DNA of 64,000 nt from Paenarthrobacter sp. JL.01a (GCF_025452095.1 NZ_CP104877.1:2170001-2234000); one strand, 5' to 3'. Shown: positions 33,297 through 43,093, counted from the first letter of the stretch. Notes: generated from the letters alone by a model not told the origin. A program made the numbers and translations.

Positions 33297-34541
33297 GTGA
33301 GCAGTAACGAGGCAAGGGCCGCCGTCGAAGCGGTATGGCGCAGTGAATCTGCCCGCGTCGTCGGCGCCCTTGCCCGCTACACCGGTGACTTCGCCCTTGC
33401 TGAGGACCTTGCCCAGGAGGCACTCGCGGAAGCGATCGTGTCATGGTCCGTCAACGGCATTCCCCGCGAGCCTGCAGGCTGGCTGATGACGGCTGGTAAG
33501 CGCCGAGCCATCGATACGTTCCGGAGAAGGTCGGTCCAGGACGAAAAGAACGCGCTGCTGGCCCACGGTCTTTCCGAGGAGGTACCGGGCACGGACACAC
33601 TGTTCAACCCTGACGCGATCGATGACGACGTCCTGGCGCTGATGTTCATTTCGTGCCATCCGGTGCTGTCCAAGGAAGCACGCATTGCCCTGACGTTGAA
33701 GGTTGTAGGGGGCATGGGCACCGACGAAATAGCCAAGGCCTTCCTGGTTCCTGTTCCCACCGTCCAGGCCCGCATCACGCGTGCCAAGAAGACCCTCGCA
33801 GCAGCCCACATACCTTTCACCGTTCCGGAGTGCCATGAAATTCCCCAGCGGCTGGGATCCGTGCTCCAGGTGCTCTACGTCATCTTCACTGAGGGGTCAT
33901 TTGCCTCAGCGGGGGATTCCTGGATGAGGACGGAGCTTGCTGCCGAAGCCCGGCGGCTTGTGCGCGTCCTTGTCCGGCTGAGTCCTGAACCGGAAGTCTT
34001 CGGCCTGCTGGGCTTGATGGAATTGACGGCCGCCCGGTTTCCTGCCAGGGTCGACGCTGCCGGGAATCCTGTCCTCCTTGAAGACCAGGACCGACGGCGG
34101 TGGGACCAGTCCGCGATACGGCGCGGCCGCGCCGCACTTTCGACGGCGGTCGCGGCTGGGCGGGGACTGGGTGCCTATGGCTTGCAGGCCTCCATTGCAG
34201 AATGCCATGCGGTGGCAAGGACGGCAGCGGAGACGGATTGGGAGCGGATCGCCATTCTGTATGAGGCATTGGGTTCCCTGGCACCGTCACCGGTCGTCGA
34301 GCTTAACCGTGCAGTGGCTTTGGCTATGGCTTCCGGGCCAGCTGCCGGCCTGGAGCTCGTGGATTCGCTGGCGGGCAGGGGCGAGCTGGCAGGATCGCAT
34401 CTTCTGCCGACGGTACGGGGCGAATTGCTGGCCAGGCTGGGTCGTCGCGCGGAGGCCGTGGAGGCATTGAAGGCAGCACTCGATCTTTGTTCGAACGCCG
34501 CCGAACGGACTGCTCTGGAGCGGAAAATCGCACTTTTGTGA
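33297..34541 (+). CDS. ECF42-family RNA polymerase sigma factor with C-terminal extension (DUF6596)
   Basis: A 414-residue ECF sigma factor. Region 2 contains YTGDFALAEDLAQEALAEAI near 28-47 and EPAGWLMTAGKRRAIDTFRR near 59-78. Region 4 contains GMGTDEIAKAFLVPVPTVQAR near 140-160. About 220 further residues form the helical DUF6596/SnoaL-free extension that defines ECF42 and replaces an anti-sigma factor as the controlling element. The GTG start lies 36 nt after the DGPF gene. It probably activates the TGTCGA promoter in front of that gene. Confidence 0.9.
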   Translation: MSSNEARAAVEAVWRSESARVVGALARYTGDFALAEDLAQEALAEAIVSWSVNGIPREPAGWLMTAGKRRAIDTFRRRSVQDEKNALLAHGLSEEVPGTDTLFNPDAIDDDVLALMFISCHPVLSKEARIALTLKVVGGMGTDEIAKAFLVPVPTVQARITRAKKTLAAAHIPFTVPECHEIPQRLGSVLQVLYVIFTEGSFASAGDSWMRTELAAEARRLVRVLVRLSPEPEVFGLLGLMELTAARFPARVDAAGNPVLLEDQDRRRWDQSAIRRGRAALSTAVAAGRGLGAYGLQASIAECHAVARTAAETDWERIAILYEALGSLAPSPVVELNRAVALAMASGPAAGLELVDSLAGRGELAGSHLLPTVRGELLARLGRRAEAVEALKAALDLCSNAAERTALERKIALL

Positions 34542-34574
34542 GTGCCAAGGGGGTCCCTGCCAGTACCCCTAACA

Positions 34575-34591
34575 GCGTTAACTCCTAACGC
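34575..34591. promoter_or_regulatory. Inverted repeat upstream of the alcohol dehydrogenase
   Basis: GCGTTA-ACTCC-TAACGC is a perfect 6-bp palindrome 57 bp ahead of the start. A second pair, CTAACA at 34569-34574 and TGTTAG at 34604-34609, flanks it. TTAG/CTAA-type repeats could be an operator; the regulator is unknown. Confidence 0.4.
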
Positions 34592-34647
34592 CCAGCCAGA
34601 GAGTGTTAGATGTAAATATCAGATTTAGTCCAACACGCAGGAGAAAC

Positions 34648-35691
34648 ATGCCTACCGCTTCCGCTTTTGCTTCACCCTCGGCCACGGGCGACCTGACCCT
34701 GACCACCATTGAACGACGCGAGGTTGGCCCGAACGACGTCCACATCGACATCAAGTTCGCCGGCATTTGCCATTCAGATATCCACACTGTTCGCGGCGAC
34801 TGGGGTCCCCAGCAGTACCCTCTGGTCCCTGGCCATGAGATTGCTGGCATCGTCACGGAGGTTGGCACCGAGGTCACCAAGCACAAGGTCGGCGACCGCG
34901 TCGGCGTCGGGTGCATGGTGAACTCCTGCAAGGAGTGCAAGAACTGCCTGGCCGGCGAGGAACAGTACTGCCTCAAGGGCAATGTCGGAACGTATGGTGC
35001 GGTGGACCGCGACGGCACCATCACCCAGGGCGGCTACTCCAGCAACGTGGTGGTGAACGAAGACTTCGTAGTGACCATCCCGGAAGGGTTGGACCTCGAC
35101 GTCGCCGCTCCTCTGCTCTGCGCCGGCATCACGACGTTTTCCCCTCTGCACCACTGGGGTGCGGGCCCGGGCAAGAAGGTGGCCATCGTAGGTTTGGGCG
35201 GCCTGGGCCACATGGGCGTCAAGATCGCCCACGCCATGGGTGCGGAGGTGACCGTCCTCTCGCAGTCGCTGAAGAAGATGGAGGATGGCCTCAAGCTTGG
35301 TGCGGACCACTACTACGCGACCAGCGATCCTGCCACCTTTGAACGGCTGGCCGGTACTTTTGACCTGATCATCAACACGGTCAGCGCATCCATCGACATC
35401 AGCGCTTACCTTCAGTTGCTGACGCTCGACGGAACGCTGGTCAACGTCGGCGCTCCTGCAGAACCGCTGCCGGTGAACGCTTTCGCCTTGATCGGTGGCC
35501 GCCGTCGCTTTGCGGGTTCCATGATCGGCGGCATCCGCGAAACCCAGGAAATGCTGGACTTCTGCGCCGAGCACGGCCTGGGTGCCGAGATCGAACTCAT
35601 CCCGGCCAGCAAGATAAACGATGCCTACGAGCGCGTCCTGGCCTCGGACGTCCGCTATCGTTTCGTCATCGACGCCTCAACCATCGGCTAA
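34648..35691 (+). CDS. Zinc-dependent NAD(P) alcohol dehydrogenase (CAD/YahK family)
   Basis: A 347-residue medium-chain dehydrogenase. Catalytic zinc ligands lie in GICHSDIH near 37-44 and GHEIAG near 62; structural zinc cysteines are in [15 protein letters not shown] near 96-110. The NAD(P) loop is [11 protein letters not shown] near 179-189. This is the cinnamyl-alcohol/YahK-type aldehyde reductase layout, acting on broad aldehydes. AGGAGAAAC precedes the ATG; the open extension to 34603 has no site. Monocistronic, followed by a T-tailed terminator. Confidence 0.9.
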   Translation: MPTASAFASPSATGDLTLTTIERREVGPNDVHIDIKFAGICHSDIHTVRGDWGPQQYPLVPGHEIAGIVTEVGTEVTKHKVGDRVGVGCMVNSCKECKNCLAGEEQYCLKGNVGTYGAVDRDGTITQGGYSSNVVVNEDFVVTIPEGLDLDVAAPLLCAGITTFSPLHHWGAGPGKKVAIVGLGGLGHMGVKIAHAMGAEVTVLSQSLKKMEDGLKLGADHYYATSDPATFERLAGTFDLIINTVSASIDISAYLQLLTLDGTLVNVGAPAEPLPVNAFALIGGRRRFAGSMIGGIRETQEMLDFCAEHGLGAEIELIPASKINDAYERVLASDVRYRFVIDASTIG

Positions 35692-35708
35692 GGCTCAACA
35701 ACCAGAAT

Positions 35709-35738
35709 GGCCGCGCCCTTCAAGGGGCGCGGCCTTTT
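35709..35738 (+). terminator. Rho-independent terminator after the alcohol dehydrogenase
   Basis: GGCCGCGCCC / GGGCGCGGCC is a perfect 10-bp stem with a 6-nt loop followed by TTTT, 17 bp past the stop. Confidence 0.85.
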
Positions 35739-35780
35739 CGTTTCCCCGGACTTCGCGCATCCCGGAACAGGGACAATGGT

Positions 35781-38387
35781 GTGGTGACTTTCAGACTGGA
35801 CACCATCGGCCGGGACTTGGTCTTCGCCCATTCCATCGAAGACTTCGCGGCGCAACTGACGAAGCAGGGCGACGGCGGTGCGGTGGTCGTGCAGGCCCCT
35901 CCCGGTACTGGCAAGACCACCTTCGTACCGCCGCTGCTGGCTAATCTCGTCCAACAGGGGCAGTCCGGTCAGCCCCGCGTCATCGTCACCCAACCGCGCC
36001 GAGTGGCTGCCCGCTCTGCCGCGCGCCGCCTCGCGTCCTTGGACGGGACCCCCCTCGGGGACAGGGTCGGGTACACGGTCCGGGGCGAGAACAAGGCCGG
36101 TGCCCAGACGATGGTCGAGTTTGTCACTCCGGGGATTCTCCTTCGCCGGCTGCTCAATGACCCAGGCCTGGAGGGCGTCCACGCAGTGATCCTCGACGAA
36201 GTCCACGAGAGGGGCCTCGAATCCGATCTTCTCGTGGGCATTCTCGCGGAGGTTCGTGAGCTTCGCGGAGACCTGACGCTTGTTGCCATGTCCGCGACGC
36301 TCGACGCCCAGCGGTTCGCCGCTTTGCTGGGTAACACGCTCGACGGCGGCCCGGCCCCCGTCGTCGACTGCCCTTCCGCCCTGCACCCCCTGGATGTCCG
36401 GTGGCAGCCCGCCCGCGAACAACGCTTGAACGACCGGGGTGTGTCGCGTTCTTTCCTGGATCACGTCGCCCGGACCGCTGCGGCGGCGCACGAGGCGGCC
36501 TTATCCGACAACCCTGACGTGGATGCCCTGGTCTTCCTACCCGGTGTCCGTGAAGTATCCGACGTCGCCTCCCGCCTGTGTTCAGTGGTTCCAGGGAACG
36601 TTGAGGTTCTGGAGCTGCACGGCCAGGTGGGCCCGGCGGCGCAGGACCGGGCAGTTTCCGGACGCGAGCCTGGAGGGGCACCTCGTATCATCGTCTCCAC
36701 GTCCCTGGCCGAGTCCTCGCTGACCGTCCCGGGTGTCCGGCTGGTCATCGACTCGGGGTTGTCCCGCGAACCGCGACGCGACGCCGCCCGCGGGATGTCC
36801 GGCCTGGTGACTGTATCGTGCTCCCAAGCTTCAGCGGCCCAGCGTGCCGGCCGTGCGGCCCGCCAAGGACCGGGTGTGGTGGTCCGGTGCTATGACCAAC
36901 GGTCCCTCGCCGCGGCCCCTGCGCACCAGACCCCGGAAATCCTGGCCACCGACCTGACGGGCGCTGCATTGGCACTTGCTTGTTGGGGTGCGCCCGGAGG
37001 CCGTGGTCTTGCCTTGCCGGACGCCCCGCCAGCTGGCGCCATGACGGACGCCATGGAAGTGCTGAGGGAATTGGGTGCCGTCGCGGACGATGGCAGCGCC
37101 ACCGCCTTGGGCAAAGTGTTGGCCCGCGTCCCCGCAGACCCCCGTCTGGCCCGGGCCCTGCTCGATGGATCCGCAGCTGTTGGCAGGCGGGCTGCGGCTG
37201 AAACGGTAGCACTCGTTGCCGGCGACCAGCGGGCACCCGGGGCGGATATCACCAAACTCCTGTCGACCCTGCGTTCCGGAACTGATCCCGCCGCCCGGCG
37301 CTTCGCTGAGGACGTGAAGCGGCTTGAGTCAATCGCCAGTCAGGAGGCGGCCGCCGTCGTGCCTCTTGAGGAACGCCACCGGATCACGCCCGGCGAAGCG
37401 CCTGGCTTTGTGGTTGCGCTGGCGTTCCCGGACCGTATCGCCAAACGCGTTCGCGGTGACGGCCCGGCCAGCTACTTGCTGAGCTCGGGTACGCGGGCCG
37501 GGCTCCCGGCTGGAAGTCCGCTGTCCGGGCATGATTGGTTGGCAGTTGCCGAGGTGTCGCGCGCCCAAGGCCGCGACGCTGCCGGCACAGGAGCGGTGAT
37601 TCGTTCTGCTGCGCCGCTCTCGGCGGAATTGGCAGAGGCTGCGGCCCCCCAACTATTGACCGGCCAGGTCAACGCAACCTTTGACAACGGGCGCGTGACG
37701 GCTCGCCAGGAACGCAGGCTCGGGGCCATCGTGCTTTCCTCCACACCGGTCCGGGCCGGCATCGCGTCCGCACGCCAGGCGGTGGCCGAAGCCTTGGCGA
37801 AAAACGGACTCTCCATGCTCAGCTGGTCGCCCACCGCTGTTGCGCTGCGTCGTCGCATGGCCTTGCTGCGCCGGGGGCTCGGCGATCCCTGGCCTGATGT
37901 GACCGACGCTGGTTTGTTGGCCAGGTTGGAGGAGTGGCTGGCGCCGGAACTGGAGGCGATGGCTGCTGGAACTGCTGCGTCAGCCATCAGTCTTGCCGAA
38001 CCGCTGCGCCGCCTCCTTCCCTGGCCGGAAGCCGGGCGCCTGGAAGCGCTTGCGCCCGAACGGCTCGAAGTACCCAGCGGTTCCCTGGTACGCATTGACT
38101 ATCCGGACGTCGATGACGACGGCGGCCGGCCCGTTGTGGCGGTGAAACTTCAGGAATGTTTTGGCTGGGACAGCACGCCGCGGCTGGTCGATGGCAGGGT
38201 GCCCGTTCTTTTCCACTTGTTGTCGCCAGCCGGACGGCCGCTGGCCGTGACCGACGATCTCACGTCATTTTGGTCCGGGCCTTATTCCCAGGTTCGGGCA
38301 GAGATGCGTGGACGCTACCCCAAGCATCCCTGGCCCGAAGACCCGTGGACCGCGCTTGCCACGGCCAGGACCAAGAACCGGATGTGA
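35781..38387 (+). CDS. hrpB: ATP-dependent helicase HrpB
   Basis: An 868-residue DEAH-family helicase. Walker A PPGTGKTT is at 40-47, motif II is DEVH at 139-142 and the motif III SAT near 171. The RecA-2 domain contains STSLAESSLTVPGV and RAGRAARQGPG. A winged-helix and an OB-like HrpB C-terminal domain follow (PWPEDPWTALATARTKNRM at the end). HrpB is a putative RNA helicase whose physiological role is unclear in bacteria. The GTG start may also be the next GTG codon. It ends 4 bp from the convergent amidohydrolase. Confidence 0.92.
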   Translation: MVTFRLDTIGRDLVFAHSIEDFAAQLTKQGDGGAVVVQAPPGTGKTTFVPPLLANLVQQGQSGQPRVIVTQPRRVAARSAARRLASLDGTPLGDRVGYTVRGENKAGAQTMVEFVTPGILLRRLLNDPGLEGVHAVILDEVHERGLESDLLVGILAEVRELRGDLTLVAMSATLDAQRFAALLGNTLDGGPAPVVDCPSALHPLDVRWQPAREQRLNDRGVSRSFLDHVARTAAAAHEAALSDNPDVDALVFLPGVREVSDVASRLCSVVPGNVEVLELHGQVGPAAQDRAVSGREPGGAPRIIVSTSLAESSLTVPGVRLVIDSGLSREPRRDAARGMSGLVTVSCSQASAAQRAGRAARQGPGVVVRCYDQRSLAAAPAHQTPEILATDLTGAALALACWGAPGGRGLALPDAPPAGAMTDAMEVLRELGAVADDGSATALGKVLARVPADPRLARALLDGSAAVGRRAAAETVALVAGDQRAPGADITKLLSTLRSGTDPAARRFAEDVKRLESIASQEAAAVVPLEERHRITPGEAPGFVVALAFPDRIAKRVRGDGPASYLLSSGTRAGLPAGSPLSGHDWLAVAEVSRAQGRDAAGTGAVIRSAAPLSAELAEAAAPQLLTGQVNATFDNGRVTARQERRLGAIVLSSTPVRAGIASARQAVAEALAKNGLSMLSWSPTAVALRRRMALLRRGLGDPWPDVTDAGLLARLEEWLAPELEAMAAGTAASAISLAEPLRRLLPWPEAGRLEALAPERLEVPSGSLVRIDYPDVDDDGGRPVVAVKLQECFGWDSTPRLVDGRVPVLFHLLSPAGRPLAVTDDLTSFWSGPYSQVRAEMRGRYPKHPWPEDPWTALATARTKNRM

Positions 38388-38391
38388 GCGT

Positions 38392-40026
38392 CTAGGCCGT
38401 CCGGTCCAGGAGGAACTGGATTTCCCCGTCCACGAATGTTGCCAGCACGCTGCTCGCAGCGAAGTCATCCGGCGCTGCACTGAGCGGGTCCAGTTCGAAG
38501 GCCGTAAAGTCAGCCCGCTTGCCTACTGTGATGGACCCCGAGACTTCCCACAATCCTGCGGCTTTGGCTGCGTGGGAGGTGTATCCCTCCAGCGCCTGGA
38601 GCGCTGTCAGCGCCTGGGAGGGCGCAATCGGTTCCTGTCCGGGGTGTCCCGAACGGCGCCGCAAACGCGCGTCTGCCATGATCGGCAAGGGCTGGAACGG
38701 GGCAATCGGCCAATCCGAGCCAATACCCAGAACCACCCCTGCTTCACGGACGTCCCGGCACCTCCACGCACGGTTGGCACGCTCGGTACCCAACCGGGTG
38801 GACCAGTTATCGCTGTGATCTGCCAATGAGTAGTGGGTGCAATGTGTCGGTTGCATGCTCGCAACGACGCCCGAACCCTTGAAGCGGTCGACGAGTTCGT
38901 CCGGCACCGTCTCAAGGTGCTCGATCCTGTGCACGGTCCGGCGAAGGACATCTGCCGGCACGCTGCCGCGGAGGGACTCCAGGGCATCGAGGACATGGCT
39001 TACCCCGGCGTCGCCGATCGCGTGCGTCGCCGTCGGGATCCCACGGGCCGCGAAATAGTGGACAGCTGCTGAGTACTCATCAGGCCGCGGCCAGAAAGGC
39101 GCGGTGGATTCGCCATAGAGGTCGGGTTCGTAGAGCCAGGCGGTTCCGCTATCCACCGTTCCGTCGACGAAGAGCTTGATGGCCTCAACGGACCAGCGGC
39201 GTCCGCCGGTGCCGATGCTCCGCGCGAGTTCTTTCCAATCGTCTTCGTTGGTGCCGGGCATGCACCAAGGCGCAGAGCGCAGCCGCAGGGGCAGCTCGCC
39301 CTCGGCCTCCAGTGCCCGGAAGAGTTCAGAGGATTCCTCGCTGTGGTCCATGATGTGGCCACCGGTGAGTCCGGACCTGGCGAAGTCCCGGAGGAGCACG
39401 CCCAGCCTCGCCTTGCGCCGCTCGAAGGACTCCTGGGGGATATGGCGTTGAACCAGTTCCATGGCAGCGGCTTCAAGCAGCAAGCCGGTAGGAACTCCGT
39501 CAGCGTCACACACCACTTCCGAAGCCTGCTCGAATTCGTGCCTGCCCTGCACGCCTGCAAGCTCCAACGCCCGGCTGTTGGCGATCGCGGAATGGCCGTC
39601 GAACAAGCGGATCAGCGCCGGTTTGCCGCCGCTGACGTCATCGAGCACATTACGGTGCATGGGCACCGCTCCGAAAGCGTTAGGGTTCAGACCCCACCCA
39701 CGCAACCAGTCGTCGTCGTTCCCTGACTGTGTGCGGAGAAGCGAGCGGACGTCATCAAGCGTTGAAGCGCCGGAGAGGTCGACGCCCACGGTGAGGTCCA
39801 GGCCGAACACCGGGTGGATGTGGCAATCCACCAAACCCGGGGTCAACGTCGCGCTGCCCAGGTCCACCACGCGGGTTCCCGAACCGCGCCAGCCTTGCGC
39901 GTCCTCACGGCTCCCGACGGCGGTGATGGTTCCGTCAGTGACTGCGACGGCTTGGATGGGCCCACGCCGGTGCTGGTCATCGAGGGTGTGGATGGTTTCG
40001 GCGAGGACGATGAGGTCAGGAGTCAT
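38392..40026 (-). CDS. YtcJ-like metal-dependent amidohydrolase
   Basis: A 544-residue amidohydrolase_3-family enzyme. The metal motif VDCHIHPVFGLD lies near 67-78; further His-containing segments TATHAIGDAG and HRIEHLETVP, and the aspartate in GIGSDWPIAP, complete the TIM-barrel site. It resembles N-substituted formamide deformylase and YtcJ proteins. ATG 40026 overlaps the APC permease stop by 11 nt, so the two are one operon: uptake of an amide or cyclic compound followed by hydrolysis. Confidence 0.88.
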   Translation of the reverse strand: MTPDLIVLAETIHTLDDQHRRGPIQAVAVTDGTITAVGSREDAQGWRGSGTRVVDLGSATLTPGLVDCHIHPVFGLDLTVGVDLSGASTLDDVRSLLRTQSGNDDDWLRGWGLNPNAFGAVPMHRNVLDDVSGGKPALIRLFDGHSAIANSRALELAGVQGRHEFEQASEVVCDADGVPTGLLLEAAAMELVQRHIPQESFERRKARLGVLLRDFARSGLTGGHIMDHSEESSELFRALEAEGELPLRLRSAPWCMPGTNEDDWKELARSIGTGGRRWSVEAIKLFVDGTVDSGTAWLYEPDLYGESTAPFWPRPDEYSAAVHYFAARGIPTATHAIGDAGVSHVLDALESLRGSVPADVLRRTVHRIEHLETVPDELVDRFKGSGVVASMQPTHCTHYSLADHSDNWSTRLGTERANRAWRCRDVREAGVVLGIGSDWPIAPFQPLPIMADARLRRRSGHPGQEPIAPSQALTALQALEGYTSHAAKAAGLWEVSGSITVGKRADFTAFELDPLSAAPDDFAASSVLATFVDGEIQFLLDRTA

Positions 40027-41473
40027 GGGTTTCAAAGCTTCCAATCCGGGCAAAGTCGTTGGGGCGGGCAATCCGAAGGCGGCGGGCGACCAGCAGGCCC
40101 GCAAGGAAAACGGTTGGGGTAACGGTCAGGAGGATCGTGTTGGTAAGGGCATCTGCAAAAGTGAGGAGTTCGATGTTGATGGCGATCAACGCCACCACCC
40201 CGAACAGCAGGACGGCCGAGGCGATGCTGACGGGAACAAGCAGGCGGTTGGTCACGGCGGCGGGATTCCGGCGAAGGTACATGAAGGCGGCTACCGACAC
40301 CAGCCCCTGCAGGGCCACGATGCCCACGATTCCAGGCGTGTTGACCCAGATCAACAGGTGCTTGTACGGGTCGGCGTTGGCGATGGCACAGATGAGGATG
40401 ACGACGGCGGCCAGGACGGTCTGGATCTGTCCTGCGCGGTGTGGGGACTTGTACTTCGGGTGGGTCCTGCCCAGGAACGCGGGAAGGATACCGTCCTTGG
40501 CGAGCATGTAGACGTAACGGTTGATGGCGTTATGGAAGGCCAGTTGCGAGGCGTACACGCTGGTAACGATCAGCAGGTACATGACCACTTCTGCCCAAGG
40601 GCCCACGTACTGGTTGATGGTGGCGAAGAACATTCCGTCGGCAAGTTCGCCGGCGGCAGTTACGACATTTCCGTTGCCGTACGCCTGGATGACTGTCCAC
40701 ACAATGAAGGCGTAGAAAACAGACATGAATCCCACTGCGATGTAGGTGGCCCGGGGGACTGATGTGTCCGGGTTGCGTGCTTCCCGCCGGTAGAGCACCG
40801 TTGATTCGAAGCCCATGAACGCTGCGAAACAGATGGCGAGGATGGCCAGTACGCCCGGCGTGAACGCATGCTCGGGGGAGAAGGAGTCGAAGCTGATGCC
40901 CTCGGCGCCACCACGGGCGAGGATGCCCACGCCCATGATGGCGAGGATTGCCGTTTCAGCGATGAGCAGGACGCCCAGGACCTTGGCTCCGACGTCAATT
41001 CCGCGGTACCCAAGGAACCAGACGGCAGCAATGGCAGCCAGTGCTACCACGGGCCAGGGAACGTCCAAGCCAAAAAGAGTCTGGAGCATGGCTTGGGTCT
41101 GGACAGCGAAGAGCCCGTACACGCCGATCTGCAGGCAGTTGTACGAGACGATCGCGAGGATTGCCGAGGCAAGACCAACTGTCTTGCCCATGGCCAGCGT
41201 GATGTAGGTGTAGAAGCCGCCTGCGGCTTTGACGTGCTTGGTCATCGCCATGAAGGCAATGGCAAAAACCAGCAGCACTGCACCGGCGATGACATAGCCC
41301 ATGGGGGCGCCGATGCCCCCGATACCGATGGCTACCGGGGCCACGCCGGCCATCACGGTCAAAGGGGCTGCTGCGGAAATCACCAGGAAGGCGATGCCGC
41401 CGGTGCCGATGGCGTTCCGTTTCAGCCCATTTCCGGCCTCGGCTGCCGGAGGTCGGGTTTCCAGATCAGACAT
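40016..41473 (-). CDS. APC-family amino acid/amine permease
   Basis: A 485-residue membrane protein with 12 predicted helices. It starts MSDLETRPPAAEAGNGLKRN, and AFLVISAAAPLTVMAGVAP near 30 is typical of APC helix 1; KAAGGFYTYITLAMGK near 83-98 is the APC helix 3 signature. It probably imports the substrate of the co-transcribed amidohydrolase. The start ATG 41473 was chosen by family alignment; an extension to 41572 would run through the operator. Confidence 0.88.
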   Translation of the reverse strand: MSDLETRPPAAEAGNGLKRNAIGTGGIAFLVISAAAPLTVMAGVAPVAIGIGGIGAPMGYVIAGAVLLVFAIAFMAMTKHVKAAGGFYTYITLAMGKTVGLASAILAIVSYNCLQIGVYGLFAVQTQAMLQTLFGLDVPWPVVALAAIAAVWFLGYRGIDVGAKVLGVLLIAETAILAIMGVGILARGGAEGISFDSFSPEHAFTPGVLAILAICFAAFMGFESTVLYRREARNPDTSVPRATYIAVGFMSVFYAFIVWTVIQAYGNGNVVTAAGELADGMFFATINQYVGPWAEVVMYLLIVTSVYASQLAFHNAINRYVYMLAKDGILPAFLGRTHPKYKSPHRAGQIQTVLAAVVILICAIANADPYKHLLIWVNTPGIVGIVALQGLVSVAAFMYLRRNPAAVTNRLLVPVSIASAVLLFGVVALIAINIELLTFADALTNTILLTVTPTVFLAGLLVARRLRIARPNDFARIGSFETHDS

Positions 41474-41521
41474 GGGGATCCTATGGGGGAGTGGGGGAGG
41501 TTTTTCAGGGGAAGAAGGAGG

Positions 41522-41546
41522 GATAAGCGAAAGGCTTTCGTTTATC
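41522..41546. promoter_or_regulatory. 25-bp TetR-type operator palindrome
   Basis: GATAAGCGAAAG-G-CTTTCGTTTATC: 12-bp arms with one mismatch around a central G, in the 159-bp gap between the divergent APC permease and TetR genes. This is the expected form of a TetR-family operator controlling both directions. Confidence 0.75.
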
Positions 41547-41632
41547 GTAGGGCCTTGTGACCGGCGGCACAATACCTAGGCTCCAACTTCTGGCTAGAGT
41601 CGTAACATCAACCGTGAATGGAGTAACCCCGT

Positions 41633-42271
41633 ATGGCACGCCCGCTGGTCCCGCTGATTTCCGTCGACGCCCTCGTCACTGCCGCCCTGGAGCTGGTGGA
41701 TGAGGCAGGAGACTTCAGCCTGCCCAAACTGGCCAAGCGGATCGGCGTCAGCCAATCGTCCATCTACAACCACGTCAGTGGACGCGAAGAGATCCTTGAG
41801 CTCATGCGTGGCCGCATCATCTCCGAGAGCCCCTACACGCTCAATGACGACCAGGACTGGGAAGCTGCCCTCCGGACCATTGTGCGCAGCTACCGGGACG
41901 CCTTTGCGCGGCATCCGAGGCTTGCGCCCCTGCTGGTACTCCAGACGGTGCAGGACCATCAGGTCCTCGCCCTTTATGAAAGCCTTGCGGTGGCCCTCCA
42001 AGCTGCCGGCTTCCGCGGCCGGGATGTCCTGTCCGCGATCTCCACCATCGACAGTTTCGCGCTGGGCTTCGCCTTGGACCTGGCCGCTCCCGATGTCGTC
42101 TGGGCGCCACCCGCTCAGGGATTCCCGGCGCTTAGCAGCGCGTTGGACAATGCGGCGCCTGCCGAAGAGCGCGGCGAGGCTGCCTTCGAACTCGGCTTGG
42201 AGATCCTTGTCGCCGGCCTGCATTCCAGGCTCCGGAACACGGATTCCCCGCTTCGGACCACAGCGCAGTGA
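41633..42271 (+). CDS. TetR-family transcriptional regulator
   Basis: A 212-residue repressor. The helix-turn-helix is in FSLPKLAKRIGVSQSSIYNH near 29-48. The C-terminal domain is all-helical, with a TetR_C-like SALDNAAPAEERGEAAFELGLEILVAGL, and would bind the inducer, probably the permease substrate or its product. Divergent from the APC permease with a 25-bp palindrome between them. The M50-like gene start overlaps its stop (GTGA). Confidence 0.88.
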   Translation: MARPLVPLISVDALVTAALELVDEAGDFSLPKLAKRIGVSQSSIYNHVSGREEILELMRGRIISESPYTLNDDQDWEAALRTIVRSYRDAFARHPRLAPLLVLQTVQDHQVLALYESLAVALQAAGFRGRDVLSAISTIDSFALGFALDLAAPDVVWAPPAQGFPALSSALDNAAPAEERGEAAFELGLEILVAGLHSRLRNTDSPLRTTAQ

Positions 42272-43002
42272 ACCTGCTGCAAACATGGTGGGACGCGGTT
42301 GTGCGCGGCTTCACCCAGAGTTACACCACGGCGGTCCCCTTGCCCGTCCTGCTGGGCATCCTTGCCTGCGCAGTGATCCTCAGCATTCCCCGCGCCACCT
42401 GGCGATGGTTCGGTTTGTACGTCACGTTTGTCCACGAACTGGGTCACGCCTACGCGGCGCTGATGACGGGAAGGTTCGTCCACGGACTCCGCATTGGGCT
42501 TGACCACTCCGGGCGGCTGGTCAGCAGCGGACGAAGCTCTTTTGGTGCCGCGTGGTCCGGCTTCTGGGGCTATCCGGCCCCGGCGGTGGTGGGATTCGGC
42601 CTGATTGCCGCAGTCAGTGCGGGGCGCTCGGGTGCTGCCATGTCGGTGGGTGCCCTGGTTCTCCTGGTGTCCTTGGTTTTCCTCCGAAACTTCACCGGGA
42701 TAGTGGTTGCTGTGGCCAGCGCCGTCATCGCACAGGCACTGCTACTCTTCGCCACGCCAGCAGCCATCAATTACGTGGTGTTGGCCCTTGGAGTAGCCCT
42801 GTCCGTGGGAGCTGTCCGTGACCTCCTCAAACTCGCAGGCGTCCACACGAAGCGTCGCAATCGCCTGGCGGCCTCCGACGCCTACATCCTCGGCCGCACC
42901 ACTGGAGTCCCCGCATTTGTGTGGCTCTCGGGATTCACCGCTGTCATCACCGCCTGCGCCGTGGCATCCCTGTGGTTGCTGTGGGGGATGCTCAGCGTTT
43001 AG
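42268..43002 (+). CDS. M50-family membrane metallopeptidase-like protein
   Basis: A 244-residue membrane protein with about six hydrophobic segments and the zinc motif HELGH at 56-60, which lies at the end of the second membrane segment as in site-2 proteases. No PDZ domain is visible, and the distal aspartate motif of S2P is not clear. It starts GTG, overlapping the TetR stop by 4 nt, so it is co-transcribed with the regulator. Substrate unknown. Confidence 0.8.
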   Translation: MNLLQTWWDAVVRGFTQSYTTAVPLPVLLGILACAVILSIPRATWRWFGLYVTFVHELGHAYAALMTGRFVHGLRIGLDHSGRLVSSGRSSFGAAWSGFWGYPAPAVVGFGLIAAVSAGRSGAAMSVGALVLLVSLVFLRNFTGIVVAVASAVIAQALLLFATPAAINYVVLALGVALSVGAVRDLLKLAGVHTKRRNRLAASDAYILGRTTGVPAFVWLSGFTAVITACAVASLWLLWGMLSV

Positions 43003-43069
43003 CGGGTGCAAGCCCTTGCCCAGTGGTCGCCCCAGGGTGTCCAATCTGGTTAACGATTCGGATGTCCGG

Positions 43070-43093
43070 GTCCGAAACCCCGAGCTTTCGGAC
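43070..43093 (+). repeat. Hairpin in the leader of the EF-G-like gene
   Basis: GTCCGAAA / TTTCGGAC is a perfect 8-bp inverted repeat with an 8-nt loop, 30 bp ahead of the EF-G-like ATG. No T-run follows, so it is more likely a leader structure or operator than a terminator. Confidence 0.4.

Noticed and set aside
41522..41546. Reading the 25-bp palindrome as a terminator
   Set aside because: It lies between divergent starts, not after a stop, and has no T-run, so an operator fits better.
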